A stretch of 64,000 bases of DNA, from the NCBI GenBank assembly GCA_905221605.1, contig CAJNDS010002325.1, positions 1 through 64,000 on the forward strand, in the 5' to 3' direction. Both the position numbers and the translations under genes were made by a program. The DNA comes from Symbiodinium natans. Lineage: Eukaryota; Sar; Dinophyceae; Suessiales; Symbiodiniaceae. The notes beneath the pieces were generated by a model that worked only from the letters and a program-made list of their open reading frames with translations, had not been told where the DNA came from and made no database searches. This document shows positions 63,075 through 64,000 of this stretch, piece by piece (position 1 is the first letter of the stretch; every line of letters begins with the position of its first letter).

Positions 63075-63173
63075 AACATTCTGCTGCCAGCCCGGGGACT
63101 GCTCGCCGAGCTTGTGCTGGAGGAAACAGAGATGGGCCGCTGCCCTGCGAAGAGCTTCTGCTTGTTCCACGCA

Positions 63174-63271
63174 GGGTTTAGGGTTTAGGGTTTAGGGTTT
63201 AGGGTTTAGGGTTTAGGGTTTAGGGTTTAGGGTTTAGGGTTCAGGGTTTGGGGTTCAGGGTTTAGGGTTTA
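63174..63271 (+). repeat. G-strand telomere-like array
   Basis: About fourteen units, canonical at left and TTCAGGG/TTTGGGG at right, starting 99 bases after the C-strand array. Confidence 0.97.
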
Positions 63272-63459
63272 AGTGCGGAATCAAGCTTGTTTCAGGATTC
63301 ATTCTGGTTGCCTTGCGGCTTCGAGATGCTTCTGTCGACATGCGACGTGACTAGCGCGCGGGGCGTGTCGGAAGATATCTGTGCTGACTGCACCACAAAG
63401 TGCCACCAACCAAGGCACGAGAGGAGAGTCTGTGCGCAGATTGCTGCGGATGCAAGCAG

Positions 63460-63566
63460 GAAGGTTTGATGAACACGTCAGATTTGGGCACACCTGAACA
63501 TCTTGATATCATCTTGATCATTCCAAGGACTACCCAAATGGTTGATCTAAAGTCACATGCTATGAG
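63460..63566 (+). CDS. Exon-like segment between good splice sites, 35 aa
   Basis: GATGCAAGCAG|G marks the acceptor (63459) and CTATGAG|GTGAGTG the donor (63567), the latter a near-perfect consensus. The 107-nt segment is open in one frame and encodes EGLMNTSDLGTPEHLDIILI followed by IPRTTQMVDLKSHAM. The mix of acidic, hydrophobic and polar residues is protein-like. Its phase does not join directly to the exon at 62352, so an intermediate exon or a different boundary is required. Function unknown. Confidence 0.32.
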
Positions 63567-64000
63567 GTGAGTGCCACATTTGTCGGCTCGCAATCTGCAA
63601 CTGCCATCGGGCACCTGGGATCATCTCTGCCTCTCGCGCCGCGAAGCGCAGGCCGCGCTGGGCGAAGGTTCGCTCGGTGCCTGGTCACTGCAGGCTTCAA
63701 TAGCGCGCAGATGGGAGGGCTTCATTCTTCGTGCATCGGATTTCAGAGGCTCGGTGCTTTCGTAGACTCCACGGCGCGCTGCGTGGCGCGATATTTCAAG
63801 GGAGTGTGAAACCAATGACCAAGCATGATCCAGGGCTCCCAGGCCCCTCCCCTCCCCCGCCTCATGGGGTCCCCCCTTCCTTCCTCCACCCTCCCATTGT
63901 ATTTCTGCTAGTTCGCCGTCCTCGTAACTGTTTTTGGGGGCCTCGTATCTTCTTCCCGTTTCAAAAGCGCTGGATACGAGGATGGCCCTGCCAACCCCAG

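Overview
The window looks like nuclear DNA of a eukaryote with a plant/alga-type telomere motif. Short, variably mutated arrays of the heptamer CCCTAAA/TTTAGGG recur about once per 0.7-0.8 kb in both orientations. Base composition is near balanced. There are no operons, ribosome-binding sites or long open frames, and several short segments carry spliceosomal signals (GTAAG or GTGAG donors, pyrimidine-AG acceptors). Mutated heptamer arrays read as GLGFRV- or LNPKP-type peptides. From memory, such peptides are common in predicted proteins of dinoflagellates such as Symbiodiniaceae, so a dinoflagellate is my best guess. A chromerid, green alga or plant is not excluded. I found no dinoflagellate spliced-leader motif, tRNA, rRNA, CRISPR array, prokaryotic gene or virus-like gene.

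Layout. Positions 1-425 are an AT-rich tract that ends abruptly. From 425 to about 9 kb there are scattered open frames, (TG)n/(GA)n/(AT)n repeats, one small inverted-repeat element and two local duplications. From 9 to 28 kb and from 30 to 63 kb the DNA is a mosaic of telomere-like arrays separated by mostly single-copy spacers. The arrays tend to alternate in orientation. About eighteen C-strand arrays are followed by a G-strand array after only 90-142 bases. Several loci have amplified a private unit variant (TTTAGATGG at 9.4 kb, CCCTGAAAT at 32.5 kb, CCCTCTAAA at 49.5 kb, CCCCTAAA at 60.8 kb, CCCTCAA at 62.9 kb).

Interspersed are at least four families of roughly 75-120 bp inverted-repeat elements that resemble MITEs (here called A, B, D and F). 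Some are flanked by recognisable 6-9 bp target-site duplications. No transposase was seen. A 430-bp AGT/AGC triplet block (11 kb), long poly-G and poly-C/poly-A runs, a G-rich 21-bp tandem repeat (59.8 kb) and duplicated C/T-rich units (35.8/36.0 kb) complete the repeat content.

Coding content is sparse and uncertain. No protein family was recognised. The best coding candidates are: a minus-strand frame at 57.9-58.5 kb whose internal ATG sits in a GCCACCATGG context; the convergent plus-strand frame at 57.65 kb; a minus-strand Cys-containing frame at 48.4-48.8 kb; a two-exon candidate with a 46-nt intron at 55.0-55.2 kb; paired frames at 33.5 and 33.9 kb; and three plus-strand exon-like segments at 61.28, 62.35 and 63.46 kb that could belong to one gene with ~1 kb introns. 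Overlapping frames on the other strand often look equally protein-like, so these are candidates for transcript mapping and not firm genes. In stretches of more than 300 bases with no entry below (for example 3.2-3.8, 15.0-16.0, 26.2-26.9, 29.0-29.6, 31.6-32.0, 36.2-36.8, 41.7-42.5, 51.2-52.1 and 59.9-60.7 kb) I see only single-copy sequence with short, unconvincing open frames.
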